This document shows, one piece after another, positions 42,684 through 51,250 of a stretch of 64,000 nt of DNA. The notes beneath the pieces are model-generated. The model was not told the DNA's origin and did no database searches. It was given only the letters and a program-made list of their open reading frames with translations. The position numbers were made by a program, and so were the translations under genes. The DNA lies in contig NZ_JACHXY010000001.1 of the NCBI RefSeq assembly GCF_014192415.1, forward strand, positions 1,426,001 to 1,490,000, read 5' to 3'. Source of the DNA: Microbacterium proteolyticum (GTDB taxonomy: Bacteria > Actinomycetota > Actinomycetes > Actinomycetales > Microbacteriaceae). Every line of letters starts with the position of its first letter. Positions within the stretch are counted from its first letter, which is position 1.

Positions 42684-44079
42684 GTCCCGCCGCTCGCGTT
42701 CCCGCTCCCGCCGTGGCCGCGGGTTCGCGGTCGCCTTCGCCGCCGTGCTCGTGGGCCTCGTCGTCGTGGGCGGGATCGGCGGGGTCGTCGCCGTGGCGCA
42801 GGGCCCCCGCGTCACCGACGTGCAGGTCGACCCCGCGGCCGCGGTCGCGGCATCCGGATCCCGCGTGATCCTGACCACCACGCAGTCGCTCGAGACCGTG
42901 GACGCCTCGCAGGTGTCGGTGGAGCCGGCGACGTCGTTCACCGTCGACACGGCGGGGCGGAGCGTCGGCGTGCGCTTCACACTGCCGCTGCGCGACGACA
43001 CCGACTACCGCATCACGGTCGACGGAGTGAGCGGCCTGGGCGCCGGGCCCTCGTCGACACTGACCGAGACCTTCCGCACGCCGCCGTTGCAGGCGTACCT
43101 GATGCAGCGCGGCACCCCCGAGGGCGACACGATCTTCCGCACCGACCTGCAGGGCGAGGCGGGGTTGCCGGTCTTCGTGCACCCGCACATCGAAGACTTC
43201 CGCGCCACCGCGAACCACCTCGTCATCTCGGTGCGCGACGGCGACACCGCCCGGGTGATCGTCACGGACTCCGACGGGCAGAACGCGCGCGACGTGGCGC
43301 TCCCCGGGCCCGGTTTCGTCAGCAATCTGCAATCGGCCGACCGCGGAGAGCGCGTCGGCTTCACCTTCTCGGATGCCGACCTGGGTGCCGCCGGAGGGCG
43401 CGAGAGCCGACTGTTCACGATGTCGGCCGCTGATGACGCGCCCCCCACGGACGTGGGCTTGAACGGCGGCGACGCACGCATCGCCGACTACCGCTTCGTG
43501 CCCGACACCGACAGCATGCTCGTGCTCACGTTCGATTCGCGTCTGCTCCTCACCGACGCCGAGGGCGGTAACGCGGCGCCGCTCGGCAGCGCCGTGTCGA
43601 TCGACGGCATCGCCCGGGGATCGTCGGTCGCGATCGTCGAGCGCCTCGAGGGCATCCGGGAGGTCGACCTGACCGACGGGTCGGAGCGGTCCCTCGTGCA
43701 ACCCGTCGATCCGCCGGGCCTCGCCGGGCGTGCCACCCCGGTGCCCGGAACGGATGCCGGCACGATCCGCTCGTTCGCCGACATCAGCGCCGACGGGATC
43801 TCCCGCTCGACCACCGTGGCGCACGTCGACACCGACGGTACGGTGCGGCCGATGCTGGAGGTGCCCGGCTCCGACACGGTGCTGCAGACGTGCGTCTCGC
43901 CGAGCGGCCGGTATGCGGCGGTGCTCATCGCCCCGCGGGCGGTCGACAACCCCTTCGACCGTTATCAACTGCCCCTCCCCGAGCGGCTGCTCACCCACCT
44001 GGTGGAGGTCGACACCGGTCAGGAAGTCGTCGCCCTGCAGGGCTTCGACCTCTCGTGGTGCCAGGTGCCCCCGCAGTGA
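42673..44079 (+). CDS. Membrane-anchored Ig-like/propeller protein of unknown function
   Basis: A 468-residue exported protein. An Arg/Ser-rich N-terminus (RRSRSRSRRGRG) precedes one membrane helix (about 18-42). Then comes an Ig-like SbsA-type segment (about 47-140), followed by repeats resembling a beta propeller (VIVTDSDGQNARDVALPGPG, DSRLLLTDAEGG). No catalytic motif is seen. It overlaps the TIGR03943 gene upstream and the glycosylase gene downstream (GTGA), so it is in the zinc-region operon. An envelope role is inferred only from topology. Confidence 0.68.
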   Translation: MSTESRRSRSRSRRGRGFAVAFAAVLVGLVVVGGIGGVVAVAQGPRVTDVQVDPAAAVAASGSRVILTTTQSLETVDASQVSVEPATSFTVDTAGRSVGVRFTLPLRDDTDYRITVDGVSGLGAGPSSTLTETFRTPPLQAYLMQRGTPEGDTIFRTDLQGEAGLPVFVHPHIEDFRATANHLVISVRDGDTARVIVTDSDGQNARDVALPGPGFVSNLQSADRGERVGFTFSDADLGAAGGRESRLFTMSAADDAPPTDVGLNGGDARIADYRFVPDTDSMLVLTFDSRLLLTDAEGGNAAPLGSAVSIDGIARGSSVAIVERLEGIREVDLTDGSERSLVQPVDPPGLAGRATPVPGTDAGTIRSFADISADGISRSTTVAHVDTDGTVRPMLEVPGSDTVLQTCVSPSGRYAAVLIAPRAVDNPFDRYQLPLPERLLTHLVEVDTGQEVVALQGFDLSWCQVPPQ

Positions 44080-44777
44080 CGCGCCCGGCGACGCGCGCCG
44101 ACCTGTCGGCGTTGCCCGTCGAGGTCGCACCTCGGCTGCTGGGGGCACTGCTGGAGACCGTCGTGGGCGGCGACCGCGTGGTCGCGCGACTGACCGAGGT
44201 CGAGGCGTATCACGGCCGCGGCACGGGTGAACGACCGGATCCCGGCTCGCACGCGCGGATGGGACCGACCGCGCGCAACGCCACCATGTGGGGCGCGCCG
44301 GGTCACCTGTACGTCTATCTCAGTCACGGCATCCACTCGTGCGTCAACGTCGTCTGCGGGCCCGAGGGGGTCGCCGGCGGTGTCCTGCTGCGCGGCGGCG
44401 AGATCGTCGAGGGGGCCGACGTCGCCGAGCGGCGACGACTCGAGCGGCGCGGTGCCGTGCGGTCGGAGCGGGACCTCGCACGCGGGCCGGGGCGATTCGG
44501 CGACGCGGTGGGGCTGCGGCATCCGGTGCACGACGGGATCGACGCGATCACGGGCGAGGAGCGGGCCGGGGCGCGGGCGCGGCTACTGCTGCCCGAGACG
44601 GCTCCCGTCGGCGTGGCGACGGGGCCGCGTGTCGGAGTTGCCGGGGTCGCGGGGACTGCCGCATTCCCGTGGCGCTTCTGGATCGAGGGGGATGCCACGG
44701 TCTCGGCGTTCCGATGGGGACGGGGCGCTGCGGAAGAGGCCGTCCGTCAAGGCGACACGCCGCCCGTGCTAGACTGA
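44076..44777 (+). CDS. DNA-3-methyladenine glycosylase (AAG/MPG type)
   Basis: A 233-residue base-excision repair enzyme. Blocks LTEVEAYHG (catalytic Glu), SHARMGPTARNATMWG and HLYVYLSHGIHSCVNVV match the mammalian-type alkyladenine glycosylase family. It removes 3-methyladenine and related damaged bases. Its GTG start lies in the stop of the preceding gene. The promoter for rpmB begins inside its last codons (TAGACT at 44770-44775). Coupling to zinc genes may be only positional. Confidence 0.9.
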   Translation: MTRPATRADLSALPVEVAPRLLGALLETVVGGDRVVARLTEVEAYHGRGTGERPDPGSHARMGPTARNATMWGAPGHLYVYLSHGIHSCVNVVCGPEGVAGGVLLRGGEIVEGADVAERRRLERRGAVRSERDLARGPGRFGDAVGLRHPVHDGIDAITGEERAGARARLLLPETAPVGVATGPRVGVAGVAGTAAFPWRFWIEGDATVSAFRWGRGAAEEAVRQGDTPPVLD

Positions 44778-44915
44778 CCCCTTGTCTGCGCGCACTCCAG
44801 CACGCAGTTCGCATCCCATCTCCCGATCATGGCCTTTCGCCGTGCTCGGACGGGGTGCAGACAAGGGATCTTGGGTGGCACCGTCCGGTGTCACGGTACA
44901 GAAGGAGACATCACC
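44770..44915 (+). promoter_or_regulatory. rpmB-rpmG-rpsN promoter and structured leader
   Basis: TAGACT (44770-44775) predicts a transcript starting near 44782. CCCTTGTCTGC (44779-44789) and GCAGACAAGGG (44857-44867) are perfectly complementary across 67 bases. A small hairpin, GGCACCG then CGGTGTC, follows just before GAAGGAG. This resembles an autoregulatory ribosomal-protein leader. No Zur box is seen in it. Confidence 0.55.
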
Positions 44916-45152
44916 ATGGCAGCAGTGTGCCAGGTGACTGGAGCGGTTCCCGGCTTCGGTCACAACATCTCGCACTCGCACCGCCGGACGAAGCGCCGCT
45001 TCGACCCGAACGTGCAGAAGAAGACCTACTTCGTTCCGTCGCTGGGTCGCAACATCAAGCTCAACGTTTCGGCGAAGGGCATCAAGGTCATCGACGCTCG
45101 CGGTATCGAGTCCGTCGTCCGTGACCTGCAGGCGAAGGGCGTGAAGCTGTAA
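44916..45152 (+). CDS. rpmB: 50S ribosomal protein L28, zinc-independent form
   Basis: A 78-residue L28 starting [17 protein letters not shown]. Zinc-binding L28 proteins have a CxxC at this place; here only one cysteine remains, so it is the C-minus type. A strong ribosome site (GAAGGAG) precedes the ATG. It overlaps rpmG by one base (TAATG). Confidence 0.97.
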   Translation: MAAVCQVTGAVPGFGHNISHSHRRTKRRFDPNVQKKTYFVPSLGRNIKLNVSAKGIKVIDARGIESVVRDLQAKGVKL

Positions 45153-45322
45153 TGGCGAAGAAGGCTCAGGACGTACGTCCGATCATCAAGCTGCGTTCGA
45201 CCGCGGGCACGGGGTACACCTACGTGACGCGCAAGAACCGCCGCAACAACCCCGACCGCATCGTGCTCAAGAAGTACGACCCCGTGGTCCGCAAGCACGT
45301 CGACTTCCGAGAGGAGCGCTAA
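45152..45322 (+). CDS. rpmG: 50S ribosomal protein L33, zinc-independent form
   Basis: A 56-residue L33 starting [20 protein letters not shown] and ending KHVDFREER, with [14 protein letters not shown] in between. It has no cysteines, so it is the C-minus form needing no zinc. The ATG overlaps the rpmB stop by one base, and rpsN begins four bases after its stop. Confidence 0.96.
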   Translation: MAKKAQDVRPIIKLRSTAGTGYTYVTRKNRRNNPDRIVLKKYDPVVRKHVDFREER

Positions 45323-45326
45323 GCAC

Positions 45327-45632
45327 ATGGCTAAGAAGAGCAAGATCGCGCGCAACGAGCAGCGCAAGGTCGTCGTCGAGCGCTACGCCGCGAAGCGCGC
45401 CGAGCTGAAGAAGACCCTGGTCGACCCGACCGCGACCGACGAGGCCCGTGAGGCCGCCCGCGTGGGCCTGCAGAAGCTGCCCCGCAACGCCTCGCCCGCG
45501 CGCGTGCGCAGCCGCGACGTCATCGACGGCCGCCCCCGTGGCGTCCTCACGAAGTTCGGCGTCTCGCGCGTCCGCTTCCGTGACATGGCCCACCGTGGCG
45601 AGCTGCCCGGTGTGACCAAGTCGAGCTGGTAA
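45327..45632 (+). CDS. rpsN: 30S ribosomal protein S14, zinc-independent form
   Basis: A 101-residue S14, the long type without the zinc-binding cysteines ([38 protein letters not shown]). It is last in rpmB-rpmG-rpsN and is followed by a strong terminator. Together the three genes supply zinc-free ribosomal proteins. In this family they may be the main copies, not a starvation set; that depends on whether C-plus copies exist elsewhere. Confidence 0.97.
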   Translation: MAKKSKIARNEQRKVVVERYAAKRAELKKTLVDPTATDEAREAARVGLQKLPRNASPARVRSRDVIDGRPRGVLTKFGVSRVRFRDMAHRGELPGVTKSSW

Positions 45633-45648
45633 GCACCAGACATCCGCA

Positions 45649-45686
45649 CGAGAGGCGGGGGTTCCGAACGGAACCCCCGCCTCTCG
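45649..45686 (+). terminator. Terminator of the ribosomal operon
   Basis: A perfect hairpin: CGAGAGGCGGGGGTTCC, loop GAAC, GGAACCCCCGCCTCTCG, starting 17 bases after the rpsN stop. Its symmetry would also stop the convergent LuxR gene. Confidence 0.92.
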
Positions 45687-45749
45687 TCGTTGATCGCTGA
45701 TGTGGCGCCCGGCAGCCACGCCCATCCCGCCGACGTCCCGCCCGGCGGC

Positions 45750-47201
45750 TCAGTCGTCACCGGCGGCGAGAAGTTCCATCGCCTCCGCGCGCCCCCCGAC
45801 ACCGAGCTTCTGGTAGATCGAGCGCACCTGGCTTTTCACGGTGTTGAGCGAGACGCCCCGCTCGCGCGCGATCTCCGTCAGGCTCAGCGACCTCAGCAGC
45901 AGTTCGGCGGTGGCGTTCTCGATCGGCGTCAGTCGTGCCACCGAGAGCGAGGAGTGCGCCTCGGTATCCGGGGTCGCCACGCGCGCGAGTGCCGCGTGCA
46001 GGAAGGGCAGGACGTCCGCGAGTTCGGGGTCATCGAGGGCGACGGCATCCATCAGCGTCCGCGTCTCCTCGTGCGGGAGCATGAGGAACGGCGTCGCCGA
46101 GCAACCCGTGCGCACGATGAGGCGCAGAGCGGTCTCCATGCTCTGGCGTGCTCGTCGGGTGAAGCCGAGGCGGTTCAGCGCCAGCGCGCGCCGTAGGTGG
46201 AGCGGAGTCAGGGTGCGCAGGCAGTGGTCGACCTCGGATGCCACGCACGCGTCGGTCTCGAGCAGCAGCTCACGGTCGCGGCCGAGCCGCAGAAGGGCGG
46301 CGGTGCGCTGCATCGAGAAGCAGATGCCGTGCCCATCGGGAGTCTCGTACGGCTCGAGGGCGGAGAGCGCTTCCCGGTACTCGCCCTGCGCCACGAGGAT
46401 GTCGGACAGGGTGCTGACCAGGAAGTACCTCATGATGCGGTGACTGCTGAATCGTCGACTCCCGTGCAGAAGCCGCCGGCTCTCGGCGCGACCCGCGCCG
46501 AGATCGCGGCGGAACATCATCGCCATCACCTCGATCGCGCGTGCGGAGTACCCCCAGTAGGGGTCGTCGGGCTGCACGCGACGCATCTCCGATGCGGCCT
46601 CGAGCAGGCGGCCGACGTCCAGTCTGGAGGAGGCGATGAGCGCCTCCGCGAGGAGGAGCAGGTAGGCGGTCTCGGATGCGGGCCACTCGCGGGCGGCGAA
46701 CAACTCGACGGCGGCGGCGCGGGCGGCCTCGGCCGTGATGTACTCGCCGTTGAAGGCGTGGCCGAGGGCGCTCACCGCCAGGGCCCGGTAACGCGTCTCG
46801 TCGGTGTCGGCGAACAGGAGCGCTTCGGCGCCGAACCGTGCGCCCACCTGGGGCCATCCGATGGCGTTGCAGTACTCGCCGACGCTGGCGCACAGCTGCG
46901 ACCGCGCCCCGGATGACAGCGAGGCGGGGCGGATCAGACGGACGTCGTCGAAGTAGCGGGCGACGACGCCGGCCCCATCGGCCAGGGCGTCGCGACGCGC
47001 GCGGGCGGCCAGAAGCGCGGCGAGGGAGAGGGCCGCCGCATCGGTCCACACCACGGGCACCTCCGGGAGCTCCGCCTCGGCGAGCAACGCGAGGTGACGG
47101 GCCGAGGGCGCACCGTGGCCGGGCAGGAGCCGCAGCGCCGTCGTCGCGGCGGCGGCGCGAAGAGCGGCGCGTGCCTCGATCGAGGCGGGTGTTCCCGGCA
47201 T
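45750..47201 (-). CDS. LuxR-family transcriptional regulator
   Basis: A 483-residue protein. The long N-terminal part is alpha-helical and repeat-like (several ALRA/ARRA-type helix pairs), as in MalT/TPR-type sensors. The C-terminal LuxR helix-turn-helix (about 415-475) reads LTPIENATAELLLRSLSLTEIA...VSLNTVKSQVRSIYQKLGV. There is no ATPase P-loop, so it is shorter than the LAL class. Start ATG follows TAGGAG. It has no operon partner, and target and ligand are unknown. Confidence 0.85.
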   Translation of the reverse strand: MPGTPASIEARAALRAAAATTALRLLPGHGAPSARHLALLAEAELPEVPVVWTDAAALSLAALLAARARRDALADGAGVVARYFDDVRLIRPASLSSGARSQLCASVGEYCNAIGWPQVGARFGAEALLFADTDETRYRALAVSALGHAFNGEYITAEAARAAAVELFAAREWPASETAYLLLLAEALIASSRLDVGRLLEAASEMRRVQPDDPYWGYSARAIEVMAMMFRRDLGAGRAESRRLLHGSRRFSSHRIMRYFLVSTLSDILVAQGEYREALSALEPYETPDGHGICFSMQRTAALLRLGRDRELLLETDACVASEVDHCLRTLTPLHLRRALALNRLGFTRRARQSMETALRLIVRTGCSATPFLMLPHEETRTLMDAVALDDPELADVLPFLHAALARVATPDTEAHSSLSVARLTPIENATAELLLRSLSLTEIARERGVSLNTVKSQVRSIYQKLGVGGRAEAMELLAAGDD

Positions 47202-47540
47202 GGCTCTCCTATGTGAGTACCTTGAGCGGGTAAGTTCTCCCGGGCTTCACGTGCCCTCGAACTCGTGTGGCACATCCTAGTTCTGTTGTGTTCCGTCAAA
47301 AGCGGGTTCGAGCGGATGTGTGAAGAACGCCCGGCGGACGTCGTCCAGAATCGCCCGCCGACCCCTCTGTCTTCACCCGGGGCGATGCGCCGACGACCGA
47401 GTACTCACCCGCGCGCCCGATCACCGTCGCGACGGCTCACGCGGAGGATCAGGGGTCGCTTCGGCCCCATCCTCACCGTCCGCACCACGACACGCGACGG
47501 AGAACGGGGCGAAATCGGTCAAGATCCGCGTAATTCCGCG
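47202..47540. other. Gene-free region between luxR-type gene and HU
   Basis: No gene or clear repeat is seen. The first 100 bases are less GC-rich (TTCTGTTGTGTTCCGTCAAAA), suggesting the regulator promoter. The remainder is unremarkable up to the HU promoter. Confidence 0.5.
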
Positions 47541-47548
47541 GTTCGGTT

Positions 47549-47642
47549 GATACTGTCGAGGCGGTCTCCCGACCACCGAGGAGGATTCCTCCTCGTCCGA
47601 GTAACGAGAGACGGCTTTCGCCGCCGTCTGGAGGACAACCCC
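47549..47642 (+). promoter_or_regulatory. HU promoter and two-hairpin leader
   Basis: GATACT at 47549-47554 is a likely -10. The leader has a near-perfect hairpin CGAGGAGGA-T-TCCTCCTCG (47577-47595) and a second, AGACGGC-loop-GCCGTCT (47609-47629), ending next to the ribosome site GGAGG (47630-47634). The CCTCC of hairpin 1 could instead pair with that GGAGG and hide it. Confidence 0.55.
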
Positions 47643-47930
47643 ATGGCCGACAAGTCCATCACCAAGACCGAGCTCGTCGCGAGCATCGCCAGCGCGACCG
47701 GGCAGAGCCAGTCCGCCGTGTCGGGCGTGCTCGATTCCCTCTTCTCCACCGTCTCCGAGGCGGTCGCCAAGGGCAGCAAGGTTTCGATCCCCGGCTGGAT
47801 CGCCTTCGAGCAAGTCGCCACGTCGGCTCGCACGGGCCGCAACCCGCAGACGGGCGAGGAGATCTCGATCCCCGCCGGCAAGCGCGTCAAGGTCACCGCG
47901 GGCTCGAAGCTCAAGGCCGCCGTCAAGTAA
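47643..47930 (+). CDS. HU-family DNA-binding protein
   Basis: A 95-residue nucleoid protein beginning MADKSITKTELVASIASATG. It has the usual helix pair, then the DNA-binding arm with RTGRNPQTGEEISIPA, which kinks DNA through its proline, and ends KVTAGSKLKAAVK. It lacks the long lysine-rich tail of mycobacterial HupB. It has its own promoter and terminator, so it is monocistronic. Confidence 0.95.
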   Translation: MADKSITKTELVASIASATGQSQSAVSGVLDSLFSTVSEAVAKGSKVSIPGWIAFEQVATSARTGRNPQTGEEISIPAGKRVKVTAGSKLKAAVK

Positions 47931-47946
47931 GGCGACGTCGAACCAT

Positions 47947-47978
47947 CGAAGGGGGATGCCCACCGGCATCCCCCTTCG
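47947..47978 (+). terminator. HU terminator built from an inverted GGATGCC pair
   Basis: Perfect hairpin CGAAGGGGGATGCC, loop CACC, GGCATCCCCCTTCG, starting 17 bases after the HU stop. The stem contains the frequent 7-mer GGATGCC and its complement. Confidence 0.88.
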
Positions 47979-47994
47979 TCGTTCGCGCGCGACG

Positions 47995-48000
47995 TAGGCT
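47995..48000 (+). promoter_or_regulatory. -10 element of leaderless copD/ctaG gene
   Basis: TAGGCT six bases before GTG 48007. An out-of-frame ATG at 48003 lies between them. Confidence 0.55.
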
Positions 48001-48006
48001 GGATGC

Positions 48007-49992
48007 GTGAATCCCCGACTTCTGCGCGTCGCGGGACCCGTCATCCTGGTCGTGGTCTCGATCGTCGCCGTCGTCGCCGGCCTCGCCTTCGGCGGCGGAG
48101 CGGCCCCCGGACGCCTGGCCGATGCCGGTCCGGTGGTGCGCTGGGGTCTGCCGATCGCCACGGTGCTGGTCAACCTCGCCGCGGCCACCATGGTCGGCTC
48201 GCTGGTCCTTGCCCTGTTCGCGCTGCCCGCGGGGGAGCGGGCGTTCGAGATCGCCCTCGACACCGCATCGATCGGCGCCGCCGTCTTCACCGTCGCTGCG
48301 GCCACGACGGGGTACATGACGTTTCTGAACGTCCTGAACGCCACCCCGACCCTCGACGCCGTGTTCGGCCAGCAGCTCGGACGCTTCCTCGTGGAGAGCC
48401 CGCCAGGGCAGGCCTGGTTGATCACCACGATCGCCGGGGCGGTGCTCACGGTGCTCACCTTCGCCGTGCGCTCATGGATCCCCACGCTCATCGTGGCGAT
48501 CTTGGCCCTCGCCTCCCTCATCCCGATGGGCACACAGGGTCACGCCGGCACCGAGGCCAGCCACGACGCCGCGGTCACCGCGCTCGTGCTGCACATCGTC
48601 GCCGCCGCCGCATGGCTCGGCGGCCTCATTCTGCTGGTCGTCGTGAGACCGGCCCTGTCGCGCGGACAGCTGCAGACCACTCTGCTGCGGTACTCCTCGA
48701 TCGCGCTCGTCGCCTTCATCGTCGTCGCCGTCTCCGGCACGGTGCGCGCCTCGATCAGCCTGCTCGGCTGGCAGAACCTCTGGTCGGCGTACGGCGCGCT
48801 CGTGCTCGTCAAGGTCGTCGCCCTCGTCGCCATGGGGGTGCTCGGCGCCTGGTATCGGCGGCGCCTGATCGCGCGCATGGCCGATGAGCCGGGGTCCGCG
48901 CGGTTCTGGGGCGTCATCACCCTCGAACTCGTCTTCATGGGTATCGCGAGCGGTGTCGCCGCGGCGCTGGCACGCACTCCCCCGCCCACCGAGGCGGCCC
49001 TGATCGGCACCTCGCCCGCCGAGGTGCTCACCGGTGCACCGCTGCCGCCCGAGCTGACCCTCGAGCGCTGGTTCACAGCGTGGAACATCGATCTGCTGTG
49101 GGCGTTCTTCGTGGCCTTCGGGCTCTTCTTCTACCTCGCCGGCGTCTGGCGCCTGCTCCGACGGGGCGACTCGTGGCCGATCCACCGCACGGTGCTGTGG
49201 TGCCTGGGCATGCTCGGGGTGTTCTGGGTCACGTCGGGTCCGATCAACGTCTACCAGGACTACCTGTTCAGCATGCACATGATCGGGCACATGCTGCTGT
49301 CGATGGCCATCCCGCTGATGCTGGTCTCCGGGGCGCCCGTCTCGCTCGCCGCCCGGGCGATCCGAAAGCGCGACGACGGCACACGCGGCGCGCGCGAGTG
49401 GATCCTGTGGGCGGTGCACAACCCGGTCGCCACGGTGCTGACGAACCCGTACGTCGCCGCGGGCCTGTTCATCGGCTCGCTCTGGGCGTTCTACTACACC
49501 GACCTGTTCCGATGGTCGCTCTACGACCACGTGGGCCACATCTGGATGGTCGCTCACTTCCTCGTCACCGGGTACCTGTTCGTTCTCAGCCTCATCGGCA
49601 TCGACCCGGTGCCGTTCCGCCTTCCCTATCCGATGCGCCTGCTGGTGCTCATCGCGATCATGGCGATGCACGCCTTCTTCGGCATCGCGATCATGATGAA
49701 CTCCGGTCTGATGGTGTCGGAGTGGTTCGGCGCGATGGGCCGCACCTGGGGCGCGACACCCCTCGAGGACCAGTACGTCGGCGGTGGCGTGGCCTGGTCG
49801 GTGGGCGAGATCCCCACCCTCATCCTCGCCATCACGGTGGCGATCCAGTGGAGCCGCAGCGATGAGCGGCATCAGAAACGCCGCGACCGTCACGTCGACC
49901 GGGTAGGCGATCTCGAACTCGACGCCTACAACGAAGAGCTGGCGCGGCTGGCCGACCGTGATGCACGGGTCGCCGCCCGCGGCCGCACCTGA
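48007..49992 (+). CDS. CopD/CtaG copper and cytochrome oxidase assembly membrane protein
   Basis: A 661-residue protein with about 14-16 transmembrane helices. The first half (to about 320) is a CopD copper-resistance domain; its His residues around GTQGHAGTEASHDAAVTALVLHI probably bind copper. The second half (about 345-620) is a CtaG/CAOX11-like cytochrome oxidase assembly domain, with SMHMIGHMLLSMAIPLML and WMVAHFLVTGYLF. It should move copper to or across the membrane for oxidase maturation. The GTG start is set by the TAGGCT hexamer six bases upstream. Confidence 0.88.
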   Translation: MNPRLLRVAGPVILVVVSIVAVVAGLAFGGGAAPGRLADAGPVVRWGLPIATVLVNLAAATMVGSLVLALFALPAGERAFEIALDTASIGAAVFTVAAATTGYMTFLNVLNATPTLDAVFGQQLGRFLVESPPGQAWLITTIAGAVLTVLTFAVRSWIPTLIVAILALASLIPMGTQGHAGTEASHDAAVTALVLHIVAAAAWLGGLILLVVVRPALSRGQLQTTLLRYSSIALVAFIVVAVSGTVRASISLLGWQNLWSAYGALVLVKVVALVAMGVLGAWYRRRLIARMADEPGSARFWGVITLELVFMGIASGVAAALARTPPPTEAALIGTSPAEVLTGAPLPPELTLERWFTAWNIDLLWAFFVAFGLFFYLAGVWRLLRRGDSWPIHRTVLWCLGMLGVFWVTSGPINVYQDYLFSMHMIGHMLLSMAIPLMLVSGAPVSLAARAIRKRDDGTRGAREWILWAVHNPVATVLTNPYVAAGLFIGSLWAFYYTDLFRWSLYDHVGHIWMVAHFLVTGYLFVLSLIGIDPVPFRLPYPMRLLVLIAIMAMHAFFGIAIMMNSGLMVSEWFGAMGRTWGATPLEDQYVGGGVAWSVGEIPTLILAITVAIQWSRSDERHQKRRDRHVDRVGDLELDAYNEELARLADRDARVAARGRT

Positions 49993-50079
49993 GCGGACCC
50001 CGTCCGGGCGGTACGGGGCGTCCGGGCGGCGTGCCGCGGGAGCGGTCCGTGGGTGCACCCGCGGCATCCATCCGTCCCG

Positions 50080-51159
50080 TCAGTCGGACGATCCGCCGAC
50101 CAGGATGGATGCCGAACCGTCGGGCTGCACGGTGATCTGACCGTCGACGGTGAAGTCGACGTCGTCTTCGACCGTGCGGACGCTGCCGTCGAAGATCGAC
50201 CGGATGTCGACCTCGATGCGGGCGACCGCCTTCGCCGACGGGATGCGCCACCCGGCACCGTCGGGCTCGACCGTCACCTCCGGCTGCTGGACGATCGACC
50301 ACGAGGGGGCGTCGTCGATACGGTTGCGCACGGTGAACCCGAACGGGCAACCCGTGGGCTGCAGGACCTTCTGCTCGGCGCAGGCCGAGAGGAAATCCTC
50401 GACCCGCTGCTGCACGACCCGGAGGAACTCCTTCGTCGGCTGCGCCTGCACGTCGACGGGGATGCCGGCCAGCGGCGCGTCGGCGAGCACGGCGACGCCG
50501 GGGGTCGATGAGATCGCCGTGTCGACGGCGACGGAGTACAGCCCGGGTGAGAAGACCAGCAGGGGGAGCGTGGCGGTCGGGTCGACGTCGGTGCCCTCGA
50601 CCGACACCTGCCGTTTGTCGACCTCGAACCCGTTGACGGCGAAACGCATCGACCCCTGGACCGACAGGTCCATCACCGACAACGGGCTGCGGGCGAAGCG
50701 CCAGCGGGGCAAGAGGGCGTCGCCGGTGTCGCGCTGCACGTCGAACGTGGTCGTCCCGGCGTAGCCCCCCACGGAGTAGCTCGCGGTGACGCGCGTGCGG
50801 TCGCCGTCGACGATCTCGTCGGTGATGACGGCATCCGTCACCGCCTGGAGCGACTCGGGACGCAGAAGTGCCTCCGATGCCGTGGCGGGCAAGCCCGCGG
50901 CCTCGAGCTCGACGGAGTCGATGGCGACACCGGGGATGGCGAGGGCTTCGGCGGCTCGACGCTCCTGCAGCAGCTCGAGGTAGTGCAGCACGAAGGCGCG
51001 GGGGCTGTAGAACTCGCGATAGAGGGAGGCGGCGCCCGTGCCGAGGGCGGCGACGAGCAGGACGCCGATGACGACCATCGCGGGGATCTCGAACCGACGG
51101 CGCGCACGCGCGCCGCGGCCCCCCTCGGGCGTCGCGGGACCCCCACCGGCGTTGCTCAC
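50080..51159 (-). CDS. Membrane-anchored extracellular protein of unknown function
   Basis: A 359-residue protein with a short basic N-terminus (RGARARRRFEIP), one membrane helix (about 26-48) and a large outer domain. It resembles other actinobacterial proteins with no named domain. Two cysteines at about 261 and 271 (SACAEQKVLQPTGCPFG) could form a disulfide. The C-terminus holds short beta strands (DGQITVQPDGSASILVGG). The GTG at 51159 follows TAGACT by six bases, so it is leaderless. No functional clue. Confidence 0.7.
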   Translation of the reverse strand: MSNAGGGPATPEGGRGARARRRFEIPAMVVIGVLLVAALGTGAASLYREFYSPRAFVLHYLELLQERRAAEALAIPGVAIDSVELEAAGLPATASEALLRPESLQAVTDAVITDEIVDGDRTRVTASYSVGGYAGTTTFDVQRDTGDALLPRWRFARSPLSVMDLSVQGSMRFAVNGFEVDKRQVSVEGTDVDPTATLPLLVFSPGLYSVAVDTAISSTPGVAVLADAPLAGIPVDVQAQPTKEFLRVVQQRVEDFLSACAEQKVLQPTGCPFGFTVRNRIDDAPSWSIVQQPEVTVEPDGAGWRIPSAKAVARIEVDIRSIFDGSVRTVEDDVDFTVDGQITVQPDGSASILVGGSSD

Positions 51160-51165
51160 GCACCC

Positions 51166-51171
51166 AGTCTA
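51166..51171 (-). promoter_or_regulatory. -10 element of leaderless gene 50080-51159
   Basis: TAGACT on the minus strand, six bases before the GTG start at 51159. Confidence 0.6.
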
Positions 51172-51250
51172 AGAAACGCACCTGCGCAGACGCCGCGCGG
51201 CGCCCCGCGACGTCACACTCCCGCGGAATGCCGCAGATCGCACGGGGAGG

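Noticed and set aside
42673-44079. Secreted protease or glycosidase, because of the propeller-like repeats
   Set aside because: No catalytic motif of either class is visible.
44770-44915. Zur box or T-box in the rpmB leader
   Set aside because: No TGANAAN4TTNTCA-like palindrome and no T-box core were found; only the stem described is present.
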